A stretch of 35,305 nucleotides of DNA, taken from NCBI GenBank assembly GCA_025361065.1, contig JANYAY010000004.1, forward strand, positions 1-35,305. Reading direction: 5' to 3'. The translations under genes and the position numbers were made by a program. The notes below the pieces were generated by a model. The model was not told where the DNA came from. It ran no database searches and was given only the letters and a program-made list of their open reading frames with translations. Numbering within the stretch: position 1 is the first letter of the stretch; the number at the start of each line of letters is the position of its first letter. This DNA comes from Deltaproteobacteria bacterium (lineage in GTDB: Bacteria; Desulfobacterota; Syntrophia; Syntrophales; Smithellaceae). Positions 7,910 to 16,289 of this stretch are shown here, in pieces.

Positions 7910-9127
7910 ATGAAAGCACTACAATTTTCCGCGTCTGCGGCGAAGTTTATTGTTCTCAAGCCTCTGGGCGCGCTGTTCCCGTCACTGTTTTACAGAGGGC
8001 CGCTGGCGACGGTCAAATATATTGATATCAAAGAACCCACCCTGCCGGGGCCGGATTGGGTGAAGCTGCGGACACTGATGTGCGGATTCTGCGGCTCTGA
8101 TCAGAATCTGATTTTCCTCAAAGATTCCCCCACCGCCTCGCCTTTTACATCCTTTCCCTGCGTGCTCGGGCATGAGTTGTGCGCCGAAATCGTCGAGGTC
8201 GGCAAAAAGGTGATTAATTTCAATGTCGGTGATCGTGTCACAATAGCACCCGACCTGACCTGCACGGCCAGAGGGATCGATCCGGCCTGTCCCGGATGTC
8301 GGGCAGGCCGTCCCGGCTGCTGCGAAAACACGGCTAAGGGCCGTCTGGCTCCGGGCATGTTTGCAGGGATATGTAAGGATGTAGGCGGCGGTTTTGCTCC
8401 GTACCTTGTGGCGCATAAAAGTCAGATATACAAGCTGCCGGCCGGAATGTCTCTTGAAACCGCCTGCATGATAGAGCCTCTGGGAGTAACTCTTCAAGCC
8501 GTCTTGGATAACCGGCCGACGGCCGATGATAAAGTGCTTGTCATCGGAGGCGGGGTCATCGGCAACCTGATCGTGCAGTCCATCCGGGCACTCGAGATCC
8601 CCTGTTCAATAACAGTAGCCGAACTTTCGCGGTTTCATGCTGAACTCGCGGCCAGGGCCGGCGCCGACCATATCGTGACGGACGGCGATATTCCCGGCGC
8701 CGCCTGTCAGATCACAGGCGCCGAATCCTATAAACCACTTCTGGGGAAAAGCATTCTCATGGGCGGTTTTACGAAGATCTTCGACTGTGTCGGGCATACG
8801 GACACACTGCGTGCGGCGATGCGGGCCATGGCCGGAGGTGGAACGCTGAGCGTTGTGGGTATCGGGAACGAGGTCAAACTGGATCTGACGCCGCTGTGGC
8901 TAAAGCTCCAAACGATCAAAGGGGTCTATGCGTACGGTATTAATCTTGTCGACGGCCGGCGCGAACATGTCTTCGAGACGGCTATCCGGTTTGCCGCCAC
9001 GGGCAAAGTACACCTCCACGAAATGGTAACACACACATTTCCGCTTACGCGGTATCAGGACATGATCGAAATCAACATGCGCAAATCAGCGAACCGGGCC
9101 GTCAAAACGGCAGTGTCCTTCACCTGA
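7910..9127 (+). CDS. zinc-dependent alcohol dehydrogenase (MDR family)
   Basis: A 405-residue medium-chain dehydrogenase. The catalytic zinc site is CGFCGSD plus GHE. The structural zinc lobe is cysteine-rich (CPGCRAGRPGCCENTA), and the coenzyme motif is VIGGGVIGN. The lobe is longer than in typical members and there is an N-terminal extension of about 35 residues (FIVLKPLGALFPSLFYRG) before the usual first strand. GGAGG precedes the ATG by 5 bp. It is the last gene of cluster A. Its likely role is oxidation or reduction of an alcohol/aldehyde or acyloin made or used by the TPP enzyme immediately upstream. The substrate is unknown. No terminator hairpin is evident in the 140 bp that follow. 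Confidence 0.8.
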   Translation: MKALQFSASAAKFIVLKPLGALFPSLFYRGPLATVKYIDIKEPTLPGPDWVKLRTLMCGFCGSDQNLIFLKDSPTASPFTSFPCVLGHELCAEIVEVGKKVINFNVGDRVTIAPDLTCTARGIDPACPGCRAGRPGCCENTAKGRLAPGMFAGICKDVGGGFAPYLVAHKSQIYKLPAGMSLETACMIEPLGVTLQAVLDNRPTADDKVLVIGGGVIGNLIVQSIRALEIPCSITVAELSRFHAELAARAGADHIVTDGDIPGAACQITGAESYKPLLGKSILMGGFTKIFDCVGHTDTLRAAMRAMAGGGTLSVVGIGNEVKLDLTPLWLKLQTIKGVYAYGINLVDGRREHVFETAIRFAATGKVHLHEMVTHTFPLTRYQDMIEINMRKSANRAVKTAVSFT

Positions 9128-9267
9128 CTCAAGATGATTTTTTCAATATTACACCGTTAGTTGTATTTACATACCCATTACATTTCGATAGTTATGTAGC
9201 CTTTTTAGAGGACGATAAACTTTACGGACAATTAATCTCTCTTTACAGATCATAGAAGGGAGAGCAT

Positions 9268-9578
9268 GTGAAGAAAATACTGTATTCCTGGTTGTCGCTG
9301 TTGTTTTGTCGGGATGTGCTAATAAATCAGTCTATATTCCGTTGAATGATAAAGGTCATAAAGACGCAGTTTATGAATGGGCTCCCCATGATAACGGAGT
9401 AGAGTGGTGGTACCTTACCGGTTATACAACTGATCAGAACAACAAACTATATCTTTATCAATTTACAATATTCCACGGATATAAGACTCGTGACTTGCTA
9501 CCCACGATGGAAGGGTATTCTCTCCATTTGTCTTTTACAGATTGCTCCACCGGGCAGCATGTATCCACTTTGTCGTAA
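9268..9578 (+). pseudogene. broken lipocalin-like/CrtC-AttH-type lipoprotein gene
   Basis: A GTG start at 9268 opens a signal-peptide-like start, MKKILYSWLSLLF. The lipobox LSGC, followed by ANKSVYIPLND, is in another frame (TTG at 9306 onward), so at least one frameshift separates signal and mature part. The mature part has NGVEWWYLTGYT and a following beta-hairpin, matching the N terminus of the CrtC/AttH lipocalin-like hydrolase family. It then stops after about 90 codons, whereas the family is normally over 300 residues. The gene is therefore frameshifted and lacks most of its C-terminal part. It lies between cluster A and abfD, on the same strand. A sequencing error could explain the frameshift but not the missing C terminus. 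Confidence 0.6.
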
Positions 9579-9706
9579 ATCAATATACAACGGCGAAGGC
9601 CGAAGCAGGACAATTTAGGCAATACTTTTGGCGCATTTTCTGCTATGTAGACCGTCGTAGCTCAGAAAACTGCTTGCTGATACAGATCAATCACAGGAGG
9701 AAACAA

Positions 9707-11167
9707 ATGGCACTGAAAACACCCGAGCAGTATGAAGAAAGTCTGCGCAGGATGAATTTCAAAATTTATCTGATGGGGGAACTGGTAAAAAACCCGGTGG
9801 ACAACCCCATTATCCGACCGTCGATGAATTCAGTAAAAATGACCTATGCCCTGGCGCTAAAACCGGAGCATGAAGACTTGATGACCGCAAAATCTCACCT
9901 GACGGGGAACAAAATCAACCGTTTCTCCCATCTGCACCAAAGCACCGACGATCTTGTAAAAAAAGTTAAGATGCAGCGTCTTTTGGGACAGCAAACAGCT
10001 TCCTGTTTTCAGAGATGCGTGGGTATGGATGCCATTAATGCCGTGGACAGTACAACCTTTGAGATGGATGCCAAACTGGGAACAAAATATCATGAACGGT
10101 TTATAAAATTTCTGAAAATGGTCCAGGATGAAGATCTCACCGTTGACGGAGCCATGACGGACACCAAGGGCGACCGGGGTTTGGCGCCCCATCAGCAGGC
10201 TGATCCGGATATGTTTGTCCGTATTGTGGAACAAAATGATAAAGGCATTGTTGTGCGCGGAGCAAAAGCTCATCAAACCGGTGCAGTCAACTCCCATTGG
10301 ATTCTGGTCATGCCGACCATCGCCATGGGGAAAGACGATGCGGATTATGCGGTGTCCTTTGTCTGCCCGGCAGATGAAAAGGGAGTCTTTTATATTTACG
10401 GACGCCAGTCCTGCGACACCCGGAAATTGGAAGGTGGTTCCATCGATGTCGGTAATTCTCAATTCGGTGGTCATGAAGCCCTGATGGTTTTCGATAATGT
10501 ATTTATCCCCTGGGAAAATGTCCTGATGTGCGGCGAATATGAATTCAGCGGTATGCTGGTGGAACGATTTGCCGGATACCACCGTCAGAGCTATGGCGGC
10601 TGCAAGGTAGGTGTAGGTGATGTTTTAATCGGGGCCGCAGCGCTGGCTGCCGACTATAACGGAGCAGCCAAAGCCTCTCACGTTAAAGACAAATTGATCG
10701 AAATGACGCATCTGAATGAAACCATTTATTCCTGCGGCATTGCCTGTTCATCGCAGGGACACAAAACCGCTTCCGGAACCTATCTGATTGATCTTTTACT
10801 GGCGAACGTCTGCAAACAAAATGTTACACGATTCCCCTATGAGATTGCTCGTCTGGCCGAAGATATCGCCGGCGGTCTCATGGTGACGATGGCCTCGGAG
10901 CAGGACCTGAAACACCCGGAAATCGGCAAGGTTTTGGATAAATATCTGCGGGGTAACGCCAATATCTGCACGGAAGACCGCGCGAGAATTATGCGTTTGA
11001 TAGAAAATCTCACCCTGGGCACGGCGGCAGTAGGTTATAGGACGGAATCCATGCACGGCGCCGGTTCTCCTCAGGCGCAGCGCATCATGATAGCCCGCCA
11101 GGGCAATCTGGAACAAAAGAAGAAACTGGCGAAAAACATTGCCGGCGTCAAAGAAGAAAAACAGTAG
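9707..11167 (+). CDS. abfD: 4-hydroxybutyryl-CoA dehydratase/vinylacetyl-CoA delta-isomerase
   Basis: A 486-residue enzyme of the AbfD family, which removes water from 4-hydroxybutyryl-CoA to give crotonyl-CoA by a radical mechanism using FAD and a [4Fe-4S] cluster. All four expected cluster ligands are visible: Cys100 and Cys104 (ASCFQRC), His292 and Cys299 (GYHRQSYGGC), with the 7-residue His-Cys spacing of the Clostridium enzyme. Glu257 (GGHEALM) and Tyr296 are also present, so the enzyme should be active and oxygen-sensitive. The start is set by CACAGGAGG 7 bp before the ATG. It stands alone here: no 4-hydroxybutyrate CoA-transferase or 4-hydroxybutyrate dehydrogenase is next to it. In anaerobes it serves 4-aminobutyrate or succinate-semialdehyde fermentation, or runs in carbon-fixation cycles in archaea. 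An MR2 repeat follows directly. Confidence 0.9.
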   Translation: MALKTPEQYEESLRRMNFKIYLMGELVKNPVDNPIIRPSMNSVKMTYALALKPEHEDLMTAKSHLTGNKINRFSHLHQSTDDLVKKVKMQRLLGQQTASCFQRCVGMDAINAVDSTTFEMDAKLGTKYHERFIKFLKMVQDEDLTVDGAMTDTKGDRGLAPHQQADPDMFVRIVEQNDKGIVVRGAKAHQTGAVNSHWILVMPTIAMGKDDADYAVSFVCPADEKGVFYIYGRQSCDTRKLEGGSIDVGNSQFGGHEALMVFDNVFIPWENVLMCGEYEFSGMLVERFAGYHRQSYGGCKVGVGDVLIGAAALAADYNGAAKASHVKDKLIEMTHLNETIYSCGIACSSQGHKTASGTYLIDLLLANVCKQNVTRFPYEIARLAEDIAGGLMVTMASEQDLKHPEIGKVLDKYLRGNANICTEDRARIMRLIENLTLGTAAVGYRTESMHGAGSPQAQRIMIARQGNLEQKKKLAKNIAGVKEEKQ

Positions 11168-11180
11168 CATAATCAGGAGT

Positions 11181-11310
11181 GATGGACTCGTAAAAAGTCC
11201 GTCGCACCGGTGAACACCGGTGTCCAGCGCTTTGTAAGTATTTGATATATCTGGATTCCGGCTTTCGCCGGAATGACGATTCTGAGGCTTTTTCCACTTT
11301 TTACGAGGTC
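11181..11310. repeat. MR2 element, uninterrupted 130-bp copy
   Basis: The ends are GATGGACTCGTAAAAAGT and the inverted ACTTTTTACGAGGTC. The middle holds two hairpins (CACCGGTGAACACCGGTG and TTCCGGCTTTCGCCGGAA). The flanks share CAGGAGT (11174-11180 and 11313-11319), 7 of the 9 bp expected for the target duplication. It serves as the empty reference for the disrupted copies at 422-753 and 30043-30379. Confidence 0.8.
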
Positions 11311-11400
11311 GGCAGGAGTTACTACTGATATTTTTATGTTATGTTGCATTGAGGATTTTATAAATTCCCCATCTCGTCGAGGATGTTTAGGGCTGAAAAT

Positions 11401-11429
11401 GACTTCTCCCCTGCGGCAAGGGAGAAGTC
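11401..11429. other. intergenic hairpin
   Basis: GACTTCTCCC and GGGAGAAGTC form a perfect 10-bp stem with a 9-nt loop, in the 376-bp gap between abfD and the M19 gene. No T run follows on the + strand, so it is not a classical terminator. It could be an mRNA end stabiliser or part of another dispersed repeat. Confidence 0.35.
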
Positions 11430-11485
11430 AACTCAAGTAAGAACGCGTCCGGCCAATCAGGCGCAACTCCCCGTCAACTAATCTC

Positions 11486-11512
11486 TTGACATGCAAAAAC
11501 GTTTCTTATATT
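11486..11512 (+). promoter_or_regulatory. possible promoter of the M19/racemase pair
   Basis: TTGACA (11486-11491) and TATATT (11507-11512) lie just upstream of the M19 gene. The spacer is 15 bp, shorter than ideal, so this is moderate evidence only. Confidence 0.4.
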
Positions 11513-11543
11513 TTCCCTGAAAAAAGGGAGTCTTGATCAATTG

Positions 11544-12563
11544 ATGAACAGTGATCCAAAACGCGTACACAAGGAGTCTATCGTAATCGACGGGACCTGT
11601 CCCCTGCTCAGCCACGCCGATTCATTCGAGATGTGGCTGGCCGGCGGAGCCACGGCCGCCTGCGCCACAGTGGGCTACGGCCAGCCCGAACTGGGCAACG
11701 TGACCGCTGCCACCAAGATCATGGGGGGCTGGCTGCGCAAGATCAAAGACAACCCCGATAAACTAATCCTCGTGGAGACCGTCGAGGACATCCGCCGGGC
11801 CAAGGCCCAAGGCAAGCTGGGCATCATCTTCCATTTTCAGGGCAGCTGCAATATCGGCGACAACCTCAATACTCTGGACTGCTTTCACCGCGCCGGGCTG
11901 CGGATGCTGCAACTTTGCTACAACGTCGAAGACAAGATAGGCTGCGGCTGCACGGTGCCCGAGGACAAGGGCCTCAGCGATTTCGGGCGCGAAGCCATAG
12001 TAGAACTGAACCGCCTGGGTATTGTGATCGACTGCGCACACACGGGCCTGCGCACCACCAGCGAGGCCATCGCCGCCTCTAAAAATCCCGTGATCGTTTC
12101 CCACGCCAACGCCCGGAAGTTGTGCGGCAACAGCCGCAATCTGCCCGACCATATGATAAAGGCGATCGCCGATAACGGCGGCGTCATCGGCTTGAACGGT
12201 TATCCGGCCTTTGTGTCCGCCAAGGAAAGACCCACTCTGGATGACCTGCTGGACCACGCGGTTTATATGGCTGATTTGGCAGGTCCTCAGGCTGTTTCGG
12301 TGGGTGTGGATTACTTTGAGTATCAGGCGGGAGTCGTAGACGACGCCACCGCCGGGATCGTTTATGATTATCTGCTCAAATCCGGCACCTGGGCGCCCGG
12401 TGAATATCCGCCGCCGCCCTGGTACTACCCCGAGGGCATGGAACTGCCCGACAAGCTGCCCAATCTGACGGCGGGCTTACTGCGGCGCGGCTTTGCCGAA
12501 GAAGATGTTAAGGGAATCATGGGCGGCAACCTGATGCGCGTTTTCGGACAGGTATGGACGTGA
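11544..12563 (+). CDS. peptidase M19 (membrane dipeptidase)-family protein with altered metal site
   Basis: A 339-residue TIM-barrel protein of the renal dipeptidase family. Family landmarks are present: IDCAHTG and IVSHANAR supply the two C-terminal metal histidines (about His166 and His187), and GVDYF is the later Asp region. However, the N-terminal H-x-D pair that normally follows 'DG' is replaced (IDGTCPLL), and the bridging glutamate of the usual EGG motif is glutamine (FHFQGS). Three of five zinc ligands are thus missing. It may bind one metal, or work on something other than a dipeptide. The start is ATG 11544 (an in-frame TTG at 11541 is possible), with GGGAG 13 bp upstream. It overlaps the racemase gene by 10 bp, so the two are probably made together. 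Confidence 0.7.
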   Translation: MNSDPKRVHKESIVIDGTCPLLSHADSFEMWLAGGATAACATVGYGQPELGNVTAATKIMGGWLRKIKDNPDKLILVETVEDIRRAKAQGKLGIIFHFQGSCNIGDNLNTLDCFHRAGLRMLQLCYNVEDKIGCGCTVPEDKGLSDFGREAIVELNRLGIVIDCAHTGLRTTSEAIAASKNPVIVSHANARKLCGNSRNLPDHMIKAIADNGGVIGLNGYPAFVSAKERPTLDDLLDHAVYMADLAGPQAVSVGVDYFEYQAGVVDDATAGIVYDYLLKSGTWAPGEYPPPPWYYPEGMELPDKLPNLTAGLLRRGFAEEDVKGIMGGNLMRVFGQVWT

Positions 12564-13606
12564 GTGGATTTTGCACGCCAAGCTTTGACCGGACCGGGCG
12601 CCAGGTTATATTCGCCGTGGATACCCACACAATGGGCGAACCGACCAGGGTCGTCATCAGCGGATACGGCCGGCTGGACGGAACCACGTTGCGGGCTCGG
12701 CGAGATGATATGGCCGCGAGACTGGATTATGTGCGAACAGCACTGTTGCATGAACCCCGGGGCCACAGCGACATGTTCGGCGCGGTAATAATGGAGCCCA
12801 CCTCCCCCGAAGCGGATTTGGCTGTGCTTTTCATGGACGGTGGCGGTTATCTGGACATGTGCGGCCACGGCATCATCGGCGCCACGGTGGCGGCCCTGGA
12901 GCTGAAGCTGTTAAAACAGCCGCCCGCCGGCGGGCACCTGTGCATTGAAACCCCGGCCGGGTTGGTGCAGGTTGAGGTGAGCGGTCCCGACGACCGGGAG
13001 ATCACCTTCCGCAACGTGCCCGCCTTTGTCGAGCAGCGAGGCGTGGAGGTGGAGGTACCCGGCCTGGGCCGGGTAAGTGCTGATATCGCCTACGGCGGCA
13101 ATTATTTCGCCCTGGTCGACGCCGGGGCGTTGGGCTTTTCATTGTGTGCCGCCGAACTGCCGCGCCTTTGCTCCCTGGGAATGACTCTGCGCCAAAAACT
13201 GCGCCGGGTCTGCGCGCCGGTGCACCCCCTGACCGGGCCGCGTTCCATTGACTTGGTGGAGTTTCACGCCCCGGCTCACTCACCTGCGGCCCACGGCCGC
13301 AACGTGGTGATCTTCGGCGAGGGACAGTTCGACCGCTCGCCCTGTGGGACCGGCACCTGCGCCAGGATGGCCAGTCTGTACGCCGAAGGATTGCTGGGCA
13401 TAGATGAACCCTATATGCATGAAAGCGTCATCGGCACAACCTTCACGGGCAGGCTGCGGGGACTAATCGACATGGACGGCCGCGCTGCTGTGGTGCCGGA
13501 GATAACAGCCAGGGCTTACGTCACCGGTTTCCAGCAATTCGTTATTGATGCGGACGACCCCCTGAAATACGGCTTTAAAACATCCTCTGCAGATGCAGAC
13601 CAATAA
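12554..13606 (+). CDS. proline racemase/4-hydroxyproline 2-epimerase family enzyme
   Basis: A 350-residue protein with both catalytic cysteines of the proline racemase fold: Cys103 in MCGHG and Cys264 in SPCGTGTCA. Having both argues for a racemase/epimerase rather than the 3-hydroxyproline dehydratase branch, where one Cys is replaced by Thr. FAVDTHTMGEPTRVV is the usual N-terminal family motif. The substrate (proline or trans-4-hydroxyproline) is not settled by these residues. The gene starts inside the end of the M19 gene (10-bp overlap). Inference: the pair acts on an imino-acid peptide or derivative, the upstream protein releasing or modifying it and this one inverting the alpha carbon. 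No D-hydroxyproline oxidase or other downstream enzyme of that pathway is nearby. Confidence 0.8.
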   Translation: MDVSGFCTPSFDRTGRQVIFAVDTHTMGEPTRVVISGYGRLDGTTLRARRDDMAARLDYVRTALLHEPRGHSDMFGAVIMEPTSPEADLAVLFMDGGGYLDMCGHGIIGATVAALELKLLKQPPAGGHLCIETPAGLVQVEVSGPDDREITFRNVPAFVEQRGVEVEVPGLGRVSADIAYGGNYFALVDAGALGFSLCAAELPRLCSLGMTLRQKLRRVCAPVHPLTGPRSIDLVEFHAPAHSPAAHGRNVVIFGEGQFDRSPCGTGTCARMASLYAEGLLGIDEPYMHESVIGTTFTGRLRGLIDMDGRAAVVPEITARAYVTGFQQFVIDADDPLKYGFKTSSADADQ

Positions 13607-13719
13607 AATAGATTAAAGATCACCCGGGTATATCAGGATTGCCTGTTCTGACCATTCTCAAGCAATAGACCAGGCCCTGATCCAGGAAACCACAAAATTG
13701 TTTTTGGAAAGGCGAAAAG

Positions 13720-14904
13720 ATGAAAAAGAGAAAAGCTCAATGCCCCGGCAAATTAAAATATCTTGCCGGCAAGAGGATTCTTCCTGAACCAATCTCAGCA
13801 AAGACTGGTATCGTACAATTAATTGACAACATGGATGCCTACAATGGCGGCAGATTGAGAGCTGCCTGTCATCTGCTGAGAGACAAATATTCCCAAAGTG
13901 ATGTCACCGTGGGGCTAAGTCTGGCCGGGGCGTTAACCCCGGCTGGTCTGGGACCTTCCGCTGTCATCCCGCTGATGAATCACGGGTTTGTGGACTGGAT
14001 AACCGCTACCGGCGCCAATATGTACCACGATCTGCATTTTGCCTTCAACCTGCCGATGCATCGGGGCTCTCATCTTGTCAATGATGTTGATTTGCGGGAC
14101 AAGGGAGTGACCAGAATCTACGATATCCTGTTCGATTATGAAGACGTGCTGATGGAAACTGATCGCCAATTGAGAAAAATAATTCTCCAGCCGGAATTCC
14201 AGAAAGAAATGGGAACCCGTGAATTCTATTACCACCTGGGAAAGGTAATGAATGAATATGAAGAGAAAAACAAGCTGGGTGAAGTAAGCATTGTTGCAGC
14301 CGCCTACAGAAACGGGATTCCCGTTTTCACCTCTTCTCCCGGTGATTCTACCATCGGCATGAATATCGCCGGTCTGGAGCTTCTGGCCCAAAGCGCCGGT
14401 TTGCTCAATAAATTCAAATTAAAAATCAATCCGAGTATCGATGTCAATGATTCCACCGCCATCATCTTGAATGCCAAACGCTATGAGCAGGGAAAAACCG
14501 GTGTTATTCTCATCGGCGGCGGCAGCCCGAAAAACTTCATGCTCCAGACGGAGCCGCAGATTCAGGAGGTCCTCATGATCCCGGAAGTGGGACAGGATTA
14601 CGACATCAATATCACCGACGCCCGACCGGATACTGGGGGATTATCGGGGGCTCCACCCAGCGAGGCGGCAAGCTGGGGAAAGATCGATCCGACCAAGCTC
14701 GAAGAAGCCGTCACGGCCTATCTTGACGTCACGGTGGCCCTGCCGCTGATGGTCGCCTATGTCCGCCATACGACCAAACCGAAAAAGCTAAAAAGGCTCT
14801 ATACCCGCGGTCAGGAACTGCACGAAAAACTGGTTGCTTCCTATCTGGAAAACAACAAAGAAGTGGAGCAGCTGAAAAGACTGATGAAAAAGCTCCGGGA
14901 GTAG
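13720..14904 (+). CDS. deoxyhypusine synthase-like protein, probable homospermidine synthase
   Basis: A 394-residue NAD-dependent enzyme of the deoxyhypusine synthase family. The active-site lysine is present (Lys321 in ASWGKID, preceded by SGAPPSEA), as are the NAD-side motifs TGANMYHDLH and VILIGGGSPKNF. Bacteria lack eIF5A, so bacterial members do not make deoxyhypusine; characterised ones transfer the aminobutyl group to putrescine and make homospermidine. This fits the neighbour: the next gene is an ornithine decarboxylase, which supplies putrescine. GGAAAGG precedes the ATG. The C terminus ends in a lysine-rich helix. Agmatine-using variants also exist, so the acceptor is inferred. Confidence 0.75.
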   Translation: MKKRKAQCPGKLKYLAGKRILPEPISAKTGIVQLIDNMDAYNGGRLRAACHLLRDKYSQSDVTVGLSLAGALTPAGLGPSAVIPLMNHGFVDWITATGANMYHDLHFAFNLPMHRGSHLVNDVDLRDKGVTRIYDILFDYEDVLMETDRQLRKIILQPEFQKEMGTREFYYHLGKVMNEYEEKNKLGEVSIVAAAYRNGIPVFTSSPGDSTIGMNIAGLELLAQSAGLLNKFKLKINPSIDVNDSTAIILNAKRYEQGKTGVILIGGGSPKNFMLQTEPQIQEVLMIPEVGQDYDINITDARPDTGGLSGAPPSEAASWGKIDPTKLEEAVTAYLDVTVALPLMVAYVRHTTKPKKLKRLYTRGQELHEKLVASYLENNKEVEQLKRLMKKLRE

Positions 14905-14962
14905 AATTGAAAAACAACGGGTATGGTCCCATACCCTCCGCGGCGTGGGATTGTTCACCTTG

Positions 14963-14994
14963 CCAATTCCAACGCGCTGCGCTTTTAGAATTGG
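14963..14994 (+). promoter_or_regulatory. hairpin overlapping the ribosome site of the decarboxylase gene
   Basis: CCAATTC (14963-14969) can pair with GAATTGG (14988-14994), enclosing a smaller GCG-CTG-CGC hairpin. The 3' arm contains the first half of the GGAG ribosome site (14993-14996) of the gene starting at 15005. It could limit translation initiation, a plausible device in a polyamine gene, but no switch mechanism is shown. Confidence 0.35.
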
Positions 14995-15004
14995 AGTATC
15001 ACCA

Positions 15005-16150
15005 ATGAAAATGAAAAAACAGATTGTCCAATTGATTGAGCAGCATGGTACTCCCTTGTTTGTTCTGGATCACAACAAGCTGAGACGCAATTACCGAACC
15101 TTCAAGAAAAATCTGCCCAGGGTTCAATGCTATTATGCGGTAAAGGCCAATACCCATCCGGAGATCATCAAAACCCTCTTCCTGGAAGGATCGAGTTTTG
15201 ACGTCGCTTCCTACAATGAATTCATGCAGATTTACGAATATATCAAGCATTTCGGAGAAGAAGATAAGGATTTTTTCATCTGGGATAAGATTATTTTTTC
15301 CAATACCATCAAAGACAAAGATACACTGAGCAAGATAAAAAGATACCGGCCCCTTGTCAGCTTCGACAACAGCGATGAATTGAAGAAAATAAAAACCTAC
15401 TGTGATACGGCCGGCTTGATTCTGCGACTGAAGGTGCCCGATACCGGTTCACAGGTGGAGATGAGTTCGAAATTTGGAGCGGAGCCCGGAGATGCCGCAT
15501 CGCTTATTAGTCAGGCCAGCGATGCGGGACTCAGGGTTGAAGGATTAAGCTTTCATGTCGGAAGCCAGTGTACGAATTTTGACAATTATTCGGCAGCGCT
15601 GGCCATCACATCGGAAATACTCAATGATGCCAGGTCCAAGGGATACGATATGAATATCGTAGATATCGGCGGAGGCTTTCCGGTGCCCTATGACGCTCAG
15701 GTTCCCGAATTTGCCAAGCTGGCAAAACTCATTAATTCCGAATGTCAAAGACTCTTCCCCGCAGATGTCGAGATTATAGCGGAACCCGGAAGATTTCTCG
15801 CCGCAACTGCGGCAACTCTGATCACCGAAATCATCGGCAAATCCAGAAGGGACGGGAAGATTTTCTATTACATCAATGACGGCGTTTATCATACCTTTTC
15901 GGGTGTGATTTTTGATCATTGGCTTCCCAATTTCACCGCATTCAAGAGCGGCGAAATAGAGGTATGTGCCGTGGTCGGACAGACCTGCGACAGTTTTGAC
16001 AAGATATCCCTATCTATTCAACTTCCGGTAAATCTGGAAATCGGGGATTATCTTCTGACAGAAAATATCGGCGCCTACAGCATTGCCTCTTCGACAAATT
16101 TTAACGGTTTCACCGGTGCCAAAATAATTCATACAAATCCCAGCTGTTGA
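15005..16150 (+). CDS. ornithine decarboxylase-like (fold III PLP decarboxylase)
   Basis: A 381-residue PLP enzyme of the alanine-racemase-fold decarboxylases. The PLP lysine is Lys47 in YYAVKANT. The phosphate loop is IDIGGGFP (220-226), EPGRF (260-264) binds PLP, and the C-terminal active-site cysteine is Cys328 in GQTCDSFD. The shorter length and GQTCDS fit ornithine (or ornithine/lysine) decarboxylase better than diaminopimelate decarboxylase or arginine decarboxylase. It converts ornithine to putrescine in the cytoplasm. The ATG at 15005 has GGAG 8 bp before it; the in-frame start at 14945 would run through a hairpin and has no site. It follows the homospermidine-synthase-like gene by 100 bp on the same strand, and the two form a polyamine unit. 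Confidence 0.8.
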   Translation: MKMKKQIVQLIEQHGTPLFVLDHNKLRRNYRTFKKNLPRVQCYYAVKANTHPEIIKTLFLEGSSFDVASYNEFMQIYEYIKHFGEEDKDFFIWDKIIFSNTIKDKDTLSKIKRYRPLVSFDNSDELKKIKTYCDTAGLILRLKVPDTGSQVEMSSKFGAEPGDAASLISQASDAGLRVEGLSFHVGSQCTNFDNYSAALAITSEILNDARSKGYDMNIVDIGGGFPVPYDAQVPEFAKLAKLINSECQRLFPADVEIIAEPGRFLAATAATLITEIIGKSRRDGKIFYYINDGVYHTFSGVIFDHWLPNFTAFKSGEIEVCAVVGQTCDSFDKISLSIQLPVNLEIGDYLLTENIGAYSIASSTNFNGFTGAKIIHTNPSC

Positions 16151-16188
16151 ACATTACCGATGATGAGACAGTGTTGTAATTACCGTTC

Positions 16189-16223
16189 GAGACTTTGCAT
16201 AAATCCTTTATACATCATTCCGG
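16189..16223. repeat. MR5 left end
   Basis: GAGACTTTGCATAAATCC followed by CATTCCGG matches the left end and, inverted, the right end of the MR5 element at 34473-34869. No matching right end is visible before the SulP gene, so this copy is truncated. Confidence 0.5.
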
Positions 16224-16260
16224 TCTTGTGACCTCGCGTGACCTTCAGGTTATTAGGTTA
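16224..16260. repeat. m19 inserted in m19
   Basis: The hairpin CATTCCGG|CGAAAGCC is split by 37 bp. The outer parts, TCTTGTGACCT and TTAGGTTA, together make the 19-mer. Between them sits CGCGTGACCTTCAGGTTA, an 18-bp variant of the same unit. The unit has therefore apparently inserted into itself. Confidence 0.55.
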
Positions 16261-16289
16261 CGAAAGCCTATATCCAGATGTCGTCCCGA

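Noticed and set aside
9128-9267. Terminator after cluster A
   Set aside because: There is a short T run (GATTTTTTC) but no G+C-rich stem before it.
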